Shown here: piece after piece, positions 1-8,774 of the stretch | Layout: each line of letters starts with the position of its first letter | Position numbering within the stretch: position 1 is the stretch's first letter | Source: CAZAMB01 sp964501365 | GTDB lineage: Bacteria; Planctomycetota; Phycisphaerae; UBA1845 | DNA length: 64,000 nt | Assembly (NCBI GenBank): GCA_964501365.1 | Contig: CAZCST010000030.1 | Span: forward strand, 62,001 to 126,000 | Reading direction: 5' to 3' | Notes under the pieces: model-generated | The model's database searches: none | Told to the model about the DNA's origin: nothing | Seen by the model: the letters and a program-made list of their open reading frames with translations, nothing else | Made by a program: the position numbers and the translations under genes

Positions 1-2
1 AA

Positions 3-83
3 GCCGGCATGATCGGGCTTTGGTCCAAGGCCGATGCACAAACAAACTTCGATGATCTGCAATTGGAGAACTTCGATCACTAA
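3..83 (+). CDS. C-terminal fragment of an unidentified protein (possible LamG-like/DUF1080 fold)
   Basis: An open frame enters from the left edge and ends at TAA, giving 26 residues that include GLWSKADAQTNFDDLQLE. A Gly-Leu-Trp-(Ser/Thr)-Lys-Ala-Asp strand followed by an Asn-Phe-Asp-Asp-Leu strand is typical of the end of concanavalin-like beta-sandwich (DUF1080, 3-keto-disaccharide hydrolase-like) domains. That family assignment is inference from a very short tail. The gene ends 37 bases before nadC on the same strand. Nothing can be said about its start or full function. Confidence 0.5.
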   Translation, partial: AGMIGLWSKADAQTNFDDLQLENFDH

Positions 84-120
84 TGGATGCGCCAGGATGC
101 TTCGACCGTGAAGGAAGGCC

Positions 121-1005
121 ATGATTCTGGCTCCCGATGACTTCGTTGCGCACTTGATTTCGCTGGCCAGACAGGAAGACTTGGGGGCCGGCGATGTCAC
201 CACGGCATTGCTGCCCGCTGCGAACGCAGAAGCCCGATTTGATCTGGTCGCCAAGCAAAACTGCATTTGGGCCGGGTGCGAAATCGCACAACAAGTCCTC
301 GACGCCTTTGATCCCGCGATTCAACTGCGATGGAATTCGTCGCTCCAGGACGGGGCGAAAATCACCACGACGCCGGCAACATTGGCAACGCTTCAGGGTC
401 CGCTCCACAGTATCCTCGGCGCAGAGCGCGTTCTGCTCAATTTTTTGCAACGACTTTGCGGAGTGGCCACACTGACCAATGCGTTTGTGCGCACCGTAGC
501 CGGCACCCGCGCTGCCATCTACGACACGCGAAAAACCATTCCGGGGTGGCGAACGCTCGATAAGTACGCGGTTCGATGCGGCGGCGGCCGGAATCATCGC
601 CAGGGCCTTTTTGACGCGGTGCTCCTGAAAGACAACCATTTGACGGGCATTCCTGTCGATCGCCTGGCCTCAACGGTATTCGAAATGCTCAACCGCGTAG
701 CGGCCCTCGAAAAAGCTCCCCAATTTGTGGAAGTAGAGGCAGTCAATTTTGGGCAGGTGCGCGAGCTGTGCAAGGTTGTCGGAATCGATGTGATACTCCT
801 GGATAACTTTTCGGTGCCGCAAATGGGAGAAGCAGTCCAATATCGAGACTCCATCGGATTGCGAGGCAAAATTGAATTGGAGGCATCTGGGGGTGTCACC
901 CTGCAGACAGTTCGAGCAATTGCCGAAACCGGCGTGGAGCGAATCTCCGCCGGCGCCATCACCCATTCGGCACCGGCCATCGACCTTTCATTGGAACGTC
1001 TGTGA
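121..1005 (+). CDS. nadC: Nicotinate-nucleotide pyrophosphorylase (carboxylating)
   Basis: Converts quinolinate and phosphoribosyl pyrophosphate to nicotinate mononucleotide, CO2 and pyrophosphate in cytoplasmic NAD synthesis. The 294-residue length is normal for NadC. Recognisable signatures are EDLGAGDVTT near the N-terminus, the central TRKTIPGWR with KYAVRCGGGRNHR (quinolinate/PRPP-binding basic residues), LLKDNH, and the C-terminal EASGGV and GVERISAGA barrel strands. The ATG follows the purine-rich AAGGAAGG at ribosome-binding distance. The stop codon abuts or overlaps the start of the downstream SGNH hydrolase, so the two are probably translationally coupled. No nadA or nadB is in the window. 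Confidence 0.95.
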   Translation: MILAPDDFVAHLISLARQEDLGAGDVTTALLPAANAEARFDLVAKQNCIWAGCEIAQQVLDAFDPAIQLRWNSSLQDGAKITTTPATLATLQGPLHSILGAERVLLNFLQRLCGVATLTNAFVRTVAGTRAAIYDTRKTIPGWRTLDKYAVRCGGGRNHRQGLFDAVLLKDNHLTGIPVDRLASTVFEMLNRVAALEKAPQFVEVEAVNFGQVRELCKVVGIDVILLDNFSVPQMGEAVQYRDSIGLRGKIELEASGGVTLQTVRAIAETGVERISAGAITHSAPAIDLSLERL

Positions 1006-2060
1006 TGCTTACCTCGGGCGTGTTTGGATACCTGCTCGATTACCTGATTTGGTGGTTGCTATTCCTTTCGCTCATAGCTCACACTTGGTGCTTCTTTCGA
1101 TTTTTTCCACAGCACCGTCGAAGGCTCCGGCTCTTTTTCGGCAACGTACTTGTCTTTGCGTGCCTTCTGGGCGCAGCTGCGATGGCCGCGGAGAGCTATT
1201 TTCGGTTCATAGCGGTGCAGACCGATTCCTTCGGCATGTCTCTGCCTGCGCGACGCTGGTTCGCAATGCATACACAGCTCAATTCGCTGGGTTGCCGCGA
1301 TAAGGAGTGGTCTCCTGCAAAACCGCCGGGCGTGCGTCGTGTGGTTTTTCTTGGAGACTCATTCACCTACGGATGGGGAATTGAAAATTCCGTCGATCGC
1401 TTCGCGGACGTGATTCAATCCCGATTCAATTCCATCAAGGCCGGGTCGGTGGAAGTGTTGAATATCGCCAAGCCAGGCTGGGGGACCGGCGACGAAATTC
1501 AACCGCTCAAGGACATGATTGATTTTTATGGCGTGGATGAGATCGTCCTGTGCCATGTGCCCAACGACATCGAGAAGTTGCTGCCCACGACTGAGGACTT
1601 CAATCCAATTCGTCCTCCGACTCCGGAGTTTTTCAATCTGGAGTCTTCGCCTTTGCTGGATTTTCTTTATCGCCGAATCTACCTGCCGCGGGTACCGACC
1701 GTTCGCGGCTACCATGACTGGCTGGCGGAAGGATATGCCGATCAGGAGATTTGGACCAAGCAATGCGCCAAGTTTGGGCAGATGATCGAGTATTGTCGCG
1801 AGCACGGTGTTACGCTTCGCGTCGCGCTCCTTCCTTTTCTTCGGACACAAGGAACAAGATTTGATCAAGCAAAGATCCACGAACAACTCCGACAGTTTTT
1901 TCTAAGCAGGCAAATCCCCGTCGTTGATTTGCTGGATGTGGCTCAGAAACATTCTTCTGACAAATTGGTGGTCAATTCGGTTGACCCCCACCCCAACGAG
2001 TTGGCCCATCGGCTATTCGCTGAAGAAATCTGGCGCTCTTGGTATTCTTCCGATCGTTAA
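1005..2060 (+). CDS. Membrane-anchored SGNH/GDSL-family hydrolase
   Basis: A 351-residue protein with two N-terminal hydrophobic segments (about residues 8-30 and 44-64) followed by a soluble hydrolase domain. Block I is GDSFTYGWG near residue 118 (nucleophile Ser). Block V is DPHPNELAH near the C-terminus (Asp-x-x-His type). These match SGNH esterases or O-acyltransferase-like hydrolases; substrate is not predictable. The active domain probably faces the periplasm. ATG at 1005 overlaps the nadC stop (TGATG); an in-frame GTG three bases earlier is the alternative start. It is convergent with the DUF2723 gene, whose stop lies four bases away. Confidence 0.8.
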   Translation: MLTSGVFGYLLDYLIWWLLFLSLIAHTWCFFRFFPQHRRRLRLFFGNVLVFACLLGAAAMAAESYFRFIAVQTDSFGMSLPARRWFAMHTQLNSLGCRDKEWSPAKPPGVRRVVFLGDSFTYGWGIENSVDRFADVIQSRFNSIKAGSVEVLNIAKPGWGTGDEIQPLKDMIDFYGVDEIVLCHVPNDIEKLLPTTEDFNPIRPPTPEFFNLESSPLLDFLYRRIYLPRVPTVRGYHDWLAEGYADQEIWTKQCAKFGQMIEYCREHGVTLRVALLPFLRTQGTRFDQAKIHEQLRQFFLSRQIPVVDLLDVAQKHSSDKLVVNSVDPHPNELAHRLFAEEIWRSWYSSDR

Positions 2061-2064
2061 AAGG

Positions 2065-3705
2065 TCATGGCAGTTTACCGGATGCCGCCGCATGTTTTGG
2101 ACAATCGAGAAGAAATACATTGCGGAATGGACTCACCTCGCATATCCCGCCGGAATCAAACGGATCAGCACCATACACCGGTCGATCGTTTTCCCGCTCC
2201 ACCACGTTCATCCAAAACTCCGGCCCGGAGGTCACAATGTGCAGGTCGCTCCGAGGCGACAGCACGCACTGCCCGTATCGCATCGGCACCGACTTGGTCC
2301 AGTTGGCACAGATGACGGCCGGCCCCGGAAAGGTGGAAAGGTCGAGAGTGTCCAGATATTGCGTTGCATCGACTCCGGTGGAATTCATCGACTTTGTCGG
2401 AATATCGTTAACAAAAAGCACGGCTGCGACGACTGCAATCACGCATGCGACGGCCTGCCGGCCCCAGTGTCCGTTGGCGGGAAATAATTTTGACGCAGCT
2501 ACGCCGATGGCCACTGTTCCGGCGAGCAAGAGTGGAAGCAGGTCGGCCGCCTGGCCGAACACCTGGTAGGCCAGCACAAAAATCACGCAAGAGACGATCA
2601 AACCGGTCAGCAACCAGGCCGCGACGCGCGAACGGCGAAAGGCGATGACCAGCCCGCACACCACCAAGGCCAGTAAGACATAAACATCCAAGTTGGAAAA
2701 TATTTCGCTGTCGGGGGGGGCAAATCCCAGGAACGTCAATCCAAAAACGGCCAGATCCGTGAATGGTTGCCCATAAGCAACTTGGGTTCGCAACCATCGT
2801 GCTTTTCCAACCAGAATTCGCCAGTCGGCGCCCATATAGTGACGGAACTGCTCGGCGCTGATTTGCCAGGCGACCCGACGACATTTGGCGCGAACGCCGT
2901 CGGTGAACGGAGGCACAACGTGGTGTTTTTCATTGTGCAATTCGATGTAGTTGTAACAGATGTCTGGTTGGTCTCGAACGTACAGATAGGCGAACGAGTA
3001 CAGGGTGGGAGCGGCGGCCAGCGGAATCATCCACGACAAGGCCTTCCAAGGCGATTTGACGGTCGTCCCGAGCGAGCGATTGGCGAAATACCACGCGATC
3101 AAAAAAAATGGGACGGCGAATAGCACGGGCGGGCGATTCCCCAAGGCGATCCCAAACAAGAACACAGCAATCGCGAGGTAACGACGCAACCCGGATTTCG
3201 CATACTGGACCAACAAGACCGCACTCAAGCCGAGCAACGCCAGCGTGGGCATGTAAACTTCGGGTGCGCGGAGATTCGTCCAGAAACGAGGATGCGCAAC
3301 CAGACCGATGCTCGTGGCCGCGGCACACCAAACACTGACGCCAAGGTGCACTTGCAGCAGCATACTCGCGGTCAGAGCGCAGAGCCCGGCAACAAAACAT
3401 GCCACGGATACAACGTAGGCCGGATCGGCTGGGAAAATGCGCGTCAACAGAAAACCGATGGAGGCATACCCCGGATAACCAGGCGGATGCGCGATGCCCA
3501 GCGAAGCCGAGGCGAGTTGAAGGTCGCCGGAATCGTCGAAGCAAATTCCCGGCGGGAGACGCGGAATGGTGATCCAGCTAACCAGGATGAGCACGCCGAC
3601 GACTACGGCGGCGGAGCGCAATCGCGCAAATTGAGTCGTCCGCATCGTAGTCGGGACGTCAATCTTCCCGGCCTGAATAACCGTTTCGGAGTGAGCCGAT
3701 TGCAC
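2065..3705 (-). CDS. DUF2723-family multi-pass membrane protein
   Basis: About 546 residues with roughly ten or more hydrophobic helices. The N-terminal part carries the DUF2723 hallmark: a TM helix, then CFDDSGDLQLASASLGIAHP and PGYPGY, resembling the acidic-loop plus HPPGYP motif of TMEM260-like proteins in the GT-C-type glycosyltransferase fold. Family members are thought to act in protein or envelope glycosylation; that role is inference here. GTG at 3705 gives the longest form. ATG at 3645, beginning MRTTQF, would still precede the first helix and is a reasonable alternative. The gene is monocistronic between convergent and same-strand neighbours. Confidence 0.75.
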   Translation of the reverse strand: MQSAHSETVIQAGKIDVPTTMRTTQFARLRSAAVVVGVLILVSWITIPRLPPGICFDDSGDLQLASASLGIAHPPGYPGYASIGFLLTRIFPADPAYVVSVACFVAGLCALTASMLLQVHLGVSVWCAAATSIGLVAHPRFWTNLRAPEVYMPTLALLGLSAVLLVQYAKSGLRRYLAIAVFLFGIALGNRPPVLFAVPFFLIAWYFANRSLGTTVKSPWKALSWMIPLAAAPTLYSFAYLYVRDQPDICYNYIELHNEKHHVVPPFTDGVRAKCRRVAWQISAEQFRHYMGADWRILVGKARWLRTQVAYGQPFTDLAVFGLTFLGFAPPDSEIFSNLDVYVLLALVVCGLVIAFRRSRVAAWLLTGLIVSCVIFVLAYQVFGQAADLLPLLLAGTVAIGVAASKLFPANGHWGRQAVACVIAVVAAVLFVNDIPTKSMNSTGVDATQYLDTLDLSTFPGPAVICANWTKSVPMRYGQCVLSPRSDLHIVTSGPEFWMNVVERENDRPVYGADPFDSGGICEVSPFRNVFLLDCPKHAAASGKLP

Positions 3706-3764
3706 AGGCCCTGCGCCTCTAATGAGTACTGATCCTGCAACGCATTTCCGATGGCGAGTCCGCG

Positions 3765-4130
3765 TTACTTCAGTCGATACCGACCGTTGTCAAGCTGGAT
3801 ATTCATGCCTGCTTCTTCGAATTGGTTGAGGTATCGAAAAATCGTACGGCGCGATGATCCCGTGGATTTGACCATTTCGTCCACGGTCGCTCCCTTTTTC
3901 AGAAGGGCGTTGAGAAGTTGCTGCCGCCCCCCAACTGACTTGTTGCCCTTCATTTCCTTGATGATCGCCGCTGCGGCGCGTTTTTGGCCCTGATTGTCGG
4001 CAAACGCCCCCCTGGCAAGTGCAAACTCCAGACCGCGAAGAATCGTTTGTGTTTCCAAATAGCTGTTGTTTTGCACGTATATGCCTCCCCAGGACAGTAC
4101 GCCGCCTGCGTCCAATTTGTAACCGCTCAC
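3765..4130 (-). CDS. Small helix-turn-helix (HTH_11/DeoR-type) DNA-binding protein
   Basis: 121 residues. The C-terminal half (about 66-121) reads as a winged helix: RQQLLNALLKKGATVDEM, then SSRRTIFRYLNQFEEAG as recognition helix, then LDNGRYRLK as wing. This resembles the N-terminal HTH of DeoR/YafY regulators, but no sensor domain follows it. The first 65 residues contain an Ala-rich helix and match nothing I recognise. GTG start preceded by AGGATG at suitable spacing. It is divergent from serA with about 145 bases between starts, so self-regulation or regulation of serA is possible but unproven. Confidence 0.65.
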   Translation of the reverse strand: MSGYKLDAGGVLSWGGIYVQNNSYLETQTILRGLEFALARGAFADNQGQKRAAAAIIKEMKGNKSVGGRQQLLNALLKKGATVDEMVKSTGSSRRTIFRYLNQFEEAGMNIQLDNGRYRLK

Positions 4131-4275
4131 AACATCCTATGCACAGCCGCCAATCATCGCCAGTGCCCGCATGAAATTTGTGCAACGCTCTGGCACCTTT
4201 TTCACCTGCAGCGCATCCGACAGTCGGCAAATTCTGCAATTGTGTTTGTTTCTTTCCTGCGTTATCAATTCCTCA

Positions 4276-5874
4276 ATGCACAAAATTCTCGTGGCAGACA
4301 AGATCGCGGAAGCCGGCCTGGAGCGGCTTCGCGCCGCCGGAGACGTACAGTTCGACGTGCGCCACGGACTATCTGAGAGCGAACTCGCGACTGTCATTGG
4401 CGAATACGAGGGCGTATTGATTCGCTCGGCCGTCAAAATTACCGCGCCGGTGCTGGCCAAGCCCGGCAAGCTCGCTGTCATCGCTCGTGCCGGCGTCGGC
4501 GTGGACAACGTGGACGTGGATGCGGCCACAGCCTGCGGCGTGCTCGTGCTTAACACTCCCGATGCCAACACTGTCTCGACTGCCGAACACACCATCACGC
4601 TGATGCTTGCCCTGCATCACAAGGTGGTGGATGCCCATGCGCACGTTCGCGCAGGCGGATGGAATCGAGCGGCATTTGAGGGCGCGCAGCTCGCCGGCCG
4701 GACGCTTGGGATCGTGGGGCTGGGGCGGATCGGCCGCGCGGTGGCGCAACGGGCGATCGCGCTGGAAATGAAGGTGCTGGCGTATGATCCCTTTATGAAG
4801 GGGCCCAGCGCGCTCAACGGCGCTGTGACAATGGCCGGCACTCTCGACGAACTCCTGTCAGGGGTTGATTGCCTGACGCTGCACGCAACGCTTTCTGCGG
4901 AGACTGCCCACCTGATTGGGCGCGAGCAAATCTCCCGAATGAAGGCCACCGCGACGATCGTGAACTGCGCTCGGGGGGCGCTCATCGACGAGCAAGCGCT
5001 TGCGGATGCGCTCAACGACGGCAGACTTGCCGGCGCGGCCATCGACGTTTACGAAAATGAACCTCCCAAGGGCAGCCCGCTGCTGACGGCCAAAAACGTC
5101 GTTCTCACGCCCCACCTTGCGGCCTCTACGGCCGAGGCCCAGGTTCGCGTGTCGGTGGATGCCGTGGATGCAATTCTCGCCTACCTGCTGCGCGGCGACG
5201 TCGGATCGGCGGTCAATCTCACGGGTATGCCGGGCCGGCTCAGTCCGCGTGCCCGCGCGTTGTTCGGCCTGAGTTCCCGCATGGGGACGATTCTGTCAGC
5301 CTGGTCAGCAGAGGGCGTTGATCGCGTGCGGCTTACGGTGCGCGGTGAATCGCTCCGCGAGCTGGCCGATGCCATGTCGTGGCAGGCAATGGTGGCCGTC
5401 CTTGGTCCGCGGCTCAATACGCGATTGAATCTGGTCAACGCGCGCGAGCAGGCCCAGCGCCGCGGCATTGCGGTTGAGCATGTGGTGCAATCGCTGGCGG
5501 ATAACGAACCGGAATCCGTGACCATCACGATTTCGTCATCCGGAATATCGCACGAAGTCGAAGGCACAGTATTCGCCGATGGCCGTCCGCGCATTCTGGC
5601 CATCGACGGCTATCGCATGGAACTTATTCCGGAACGGACCATCGTGCTCATCGTGAATGACGACCGCCCCGGCGTCATCGGCTTGGTCGGTAAGGCGTTT
5701 GGCAGCGCGGGCATCAACATCGCGGACATGGCCCTCTCGCGCCGCGGCAAAACCGCGCTGATGGTGCTCAAGCTCGACGCACCCATGCCCGACTCATTGC
5801 GTGATTCTCTCTCCGCGAATCCACCGATCCTGTCGGTCCGCTCCGTATCGCTGCCTCCTGTGACCGGCAGTTGA
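4276..5874 (+). CDS. serA: D-3-phosphoglycerate dehydrogenase
   Basis: Catalyses the first committed step of serine synthesis, oxidising 3-phosphoglycerate with NAD. The 532-residue form (start MHKILVADKI) is the usual length for long, ACT-containing SerA; an upstream in-frame ATG at 4171 adds 35 low-similarity residues and is rejected. Visible motifs are the NAD-binding GIVGLGRIGRAVAQ, catalytic Arg in NCARGALID, Glu in DVYENEPP, and His in LTPHLAAST. A middle intervening domain and a C-terminal ACT domain (DDRPGVIGLVGKAFGSAGIN), a likely serine-sensing site, follow. No clear Shine-Dalgarno. Monocistronic-looking, divergent from the HTH gene. Confidence 0.95.
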   Translation: MHKILVADKIAEAGLERLRAAGDVQFDVRHGLSESELATVIGEYEGVLIRSAVKITAPVLAKPGKLAVIARAGVGVDNVDVDAATACGVLVLNTPDANTVSTAEHTITLMLALHHKVVDAHAHVRAGGWNRAAFEGAQLAGRTLGIVGLGRIGRAVAQRAIALEMKVLAYDPFMKGPSALNGAVTMAGTLDELLSGVDCLTLHATLSAETAHLIGREQISRMKATATIVNCARGALIDEQALADALNDGRLAGAAIDVYENEPPKGSPLLTAKNVVLTPHLAASTAEAQVRVSVDAVDAILAYLLRGDVGSAVNLTGMPGRLSPRARALFGLSSRMGTILSAWSAEGVDRVRLTVRGESLRELADAMSWQAMVAVLGPRLNTRLNLVNAREQAQRRGIAVEHVVQSLADNEPESVTITISSSGISHEVEGTVFADGRPRILAIDGYRMELIPERTIVLIVNDDRPGVIGLVGKAFGSAGINIADMALSRRGKTALMVLKLDAPMPDSLRDSLSANPPILSVRSVSLPPVTGS

Positions 5875-5904
5875 GCACGGGCTGCAATGAATTCCGGTTA
5901 GAGA

Positions 5905-7758
5905 TTGTGCCCAGAGCGGCTTGCACGGACCGCCAATTCGGCGACGATGAGGGGGATCGACACCGCTGCGCAGCGAGGCCCGCGCAACTGTGCCCATCCA
6001 GGAGCCGCTGCGATTCTTGATGCCCTTTATCCCCTGTCCTTCGACATTGAGTCGCCCACACCGGGGACGGGGAAATACCTGAGGGATCCGACTCTTTCGC
6101 TCCTGGTCGATTTCTTCCGGACCAAGGGAACTGAAACGCTCAAACAAGAGGATAGGCAGGAGGCCTGGTATGGGGATTGGATTTCCTACCAGGCACGGCA
6201 CAAGATCTACGCGTGTGTTTTGTCCCCGCAAAGGTACTCGAGCCAAGGAAACAGCTTCCGATTTGCCCGGCTGACGCGCCTTTGGGAAGCGTTTGGTTAT
6301 TTCAGCCCGGCCCACGCCTACAGCCTGCACACATCGTTTCTGGGCCTGTTCCCCATTTTGCTGGGGCACAACGAAGAACTGAAAAAAGAAGCCATTGACC
6401 GACTGGAGAATGGAGGCTTATTTGCATTCGGAGTCTCCGAACGCACTCATGGATCGGACCTGTTTGCAAACGAATTCACGGTCCAGAAGACGACCAACGG
6501 CTGGCTTGCTGAGGGGGCCAAGTGTTATATCGGAAACACCAATGCCGCATGTTTGATTTCCATACTGGCCAAAAAAACGGAAGCAGCGTCCCCGACCACG
6601 GGCAAGAGGGCCCCGTTCCTTTTCTTTGCACTGAGGCCTGGTGAGAGCACCGCTCTGCAAAACGTCAGGAAGATCAGGACGATGGGAATTCGAGCGGCCT
6701 TCGTTGGCGAGTTCGAAGTCCACCAGCATGCCTTCACCGATGGAGACATCATTTCCCAGGGCCGCGATGCCTGGGACGCGGTGCTTGCGACCGTGAACTT
6801 CGGAAAATTCCTTTTGGGATTCGGCGCAGTGGGAATTTGCTCCCATGCGTTTGCGGAAGCCTTCGTTCATATGCGGCGGCGCGTCCTTTATGGCAAACCT
6901 GTAATGGAGATGCCTCATATTCGAGCAGCAACGGTCTGCGCTCATGCGCGACTGTGCGCCATGAAGTTTTTTGCGTACAGGGCGCTGGACTACCTGCAAA
7001 TCGCATGTGACGACGATCGCCGATATCTCCTGTACGCCGCCGTTCAGAAGGCGAGGGTCAGCACCGAGGGTGTCAAGGTGATGGCGATCCTCTCGGAATG
7101 CGTGGGCGCCAAAGGATTCGATGCGACAACGCATTTCGAGTCGGCCATCAGGGATGCCATGCTGATCCCCGGGTTGGAGGGCAGCACACACATCAACCAC
7201 GGCCTCGTCGCGCAGTTCTTGGACAACTACTATTCCGAGTCGTGTCCCATGCTTCCGGCGCCCGAATCTGTCATCCTTGCAGACAGTGACGCCGGCGAGA
7301 ACGACTATTGGTTCTTAGCGCGGGATCGGAACGCCAGGACGGTTGGATTCGGGAACTCCCGGCGGGCATACGAACCGTTACGGGCTTCGTCAAACGTGGA
7401 AACATTCATGGCTCAGGCAGAAGCGTTCCGAAACTTTGCGCTGCAGGGAAATTCAGCCCTAAACCCCAACGGTAGCATTGCACTTGCCATCGCCATCGGG
7501 CGATGTTTTTCTGTCATCGTCTATGCACAACTGGTGGCGGAGAACTGCCAACTGAGCGGCGTTGCTCTGTCGACTGTTTCGATTATTTTTCATGCATTGG
7601 TGGAAGATCTCAGTGCCGAGGCGCTGACGCTTTCGGCCCTGTTCCCGGCAGAAAGCGACGCCGCGACCCGCCTCAAGGATGTCATCCAGGTTCCGCGCAC
7701 GAGCGTCGCAAACATGGAAGAAGCCTGGAATTTTCTGGCTCAGCGATATGGGAATTAA
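5905..7758 (+). CDS. Acyl-CoA dehydrogenase family flavoprotein
   Basis: About 617 residues. The central part has the acyl-CoA dehydrogenase layout: N-terminal helical domain, beta domain with GLFAFGVSERTHGSD (FAD/substrate region), then the helical C-domain with RRRVLYGKPVMEMP and GLEGSTHINHG, in which the Glu corresponds to the catalytic base position. It presumably introduces a trans double bond into acyl-CoA thioesters with FAD. A roughly 130-residue C-terminal extension beyond the core resembles longer, FadE-type members. TTG at 5905 gives the longest form; ATG at 5947 is an equally plausible start. No electron-transfer flavoprotein or beta-oxidation genes are adjacent, so substrate is unknown. 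Confidence 0.8.
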   Translation: MCPERLARTANSATMRGIDTAAQRGPRNCAHPGAAAILDALYPLSFDIESPTPGTGKYLRDPTLSLLVDFFRTKGTETLKQEDRQEAWYGDWISYQARHKIYACVLSPQRYSSQGNSFRFARLTRLWEAFGYFSPAHAYSLHTSFLGLFPILLGHNEELKKEAIDRLENGGLFAFGVSERTHGSDLFANEFTVQKTTNGWLAEGAKCYIGNTNAACLISILAKKTEAASPTTGKRAPFLFFALRPGESTALQNVRKIRTMGIRAAFVGEFEVHQHAFTDGDIISQGRDAWDAVLATVNFGKFLLGFGAVGICSHAFAEAFVHMRRRVLYGKPVMEMPHIRAATVCAHARLCAMKFFAYRALDYLQIACDDDRRYLLYAAVQKARVSTEGVKVMAILSECVGAKGFDATTHFESAIRDAMLIPGLEGSTHINHGLVAQFLDNYYSESCPMLPAPESVILADSDAGENDYWFLARDRNARTVGFGNSRRAYEPLRASSNVETFMAQAEAFRNFALQGNSALNPNGSIALAIAIGRCFSVIVYAQLVAENCQLSGVALSTVSIIFHALVEDLSAEALTLSALFPAESDAATRLKDVIQVPRTSVANMEEAWNFLAQRYGN

Positions 7759-7811
7759 GTCGTGGAGAAATTGAAATTGAGCGACGAGCGTGACGTAGGC
7801 AGTTTCATGAC

Positions 7812-8774
7812 ATGAAAGGCAACTGGGCCATTGGAATTGACTTGGGCGGAACCAACCTCAAGGTCGGCCTCGTCGATGACGCCGGGCGATTGATGGCCTC
7901 GCGATCCTGCCCGACGTGCGGCGAAATAGGCCCGCAACATTTCGTAGACTCGGTCGCCGAATTGGTGGCCGATCTGTTGACCCTGGAGAGACTGGACCGC
8001 GCCTCCATCGTCGGCGCGGGCGTTGGCTCCCCCGGCCCGCTGGATCTGAAAACCGGAACCCTACTCAAGACTGCGAACCTGCCATGGGTTAAGGTCCCCC
8101 TTGGCGATCTGCTTTCCCGCCGGTTGCAGTTGCCGGTTGTTGTGGACAACGATGCGAATGCGGCGGCGTATGGAGAGTTTTGGTGCAACAGCGAGTCTGA
8201 ATGTCGCAACATGGTTCTTCTGACGTTGGGCACGGGTGTCGGCGCAGGTGTGGTTCTCGATGGACAGGTTCTACACGGCTTCTTCGACAATGCCGGAGAG
8301 CTGGGTCACATGATTGTGGCGCCAAACGGTCTGACCTGTGGATGCGGACAACGCGGATGTCTGGAAGCGTATGCCTCAGCGGGCGCAGTCGCACGCCGAT
8401 TTCGCCATGCCATCGAAGCCGGAGAGCGATCGACAATTGCAGCCGGCGTTTCGATCGACTCGAAAGCGATTGCTGAAGCTGCCCGGCAAGGCGACCCGCT
8501 ATGTCGCCGACTTTGGGATGAGACCTGCTTCTACCTTGCGATCGCCTGCATTAATCTTCAGCATGCCTATAACCCGCAGGTCGTATTGCTGGGCGGCGGC
8601 ATGGCCGACGCCGGCGACTTTCTTCTTCGCTCCGTGCGAGCGCATTTCGATTCCAACAAATGGAAATTGCACGACGATTTTCCACGGATAGAACTTGCCC
8701 GCCTCGGCTCCGACGCAGGACTCATCGGTGCGGCAGGACTGGCGTGGGCTCAATGGAGACGAATCGTGGTTTGA
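7812..8774 (+). CDS. ROK-family sugar kinase (glucokinase-like)
   Basis: 320 residues. The phosphate-1 motif GIDLGGTNLKVGLVD opens the protein. The second phosphate motif TLGTGVGAGVV, the GELGHM segment, and the zinc-binding CGCGQRGCLEAYAS signature define the ROK family. VDNDANAAAYGE contains the catalytic Asp region. Likely ATP-dependent phosphorylation of glucose or a related hexose in the cytoplasm; the exact sugar is uncertain. No HTH domain is present, so it is a kinase rather than a ROK repressor. Its last 53 bases overlap the convergent methyltransferase gene. Confidence 0.9.
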   Translation: MKGNWAIGIDLGGTNLKVGLVDDAGRLMASRSCPTCGEIGPQHFVDSVAELVADLLTLERLDRASIVGAGVGSPGPLDLKTGTLLKTANLPWVKVPLGDLLSRRLQLPVVVDNDANAAAYGEFWCNSESECRNMVLLTLGTGVGAGVVLDGQVLHGFFDNAGELGHMIVAPNGLTCGCGQRGCLEAYASAGAVARRFRHAIEAGERSTIAAGVSIDSKAIAEAARQGDPLCRRLWDETCFYLAIACINLQHAYNPQVVLLGGGMADAGDFLLRSVRAHFDSNKWKLHDDFPRIELARLGSDAGLIGAAGLAWAQWRRIVV

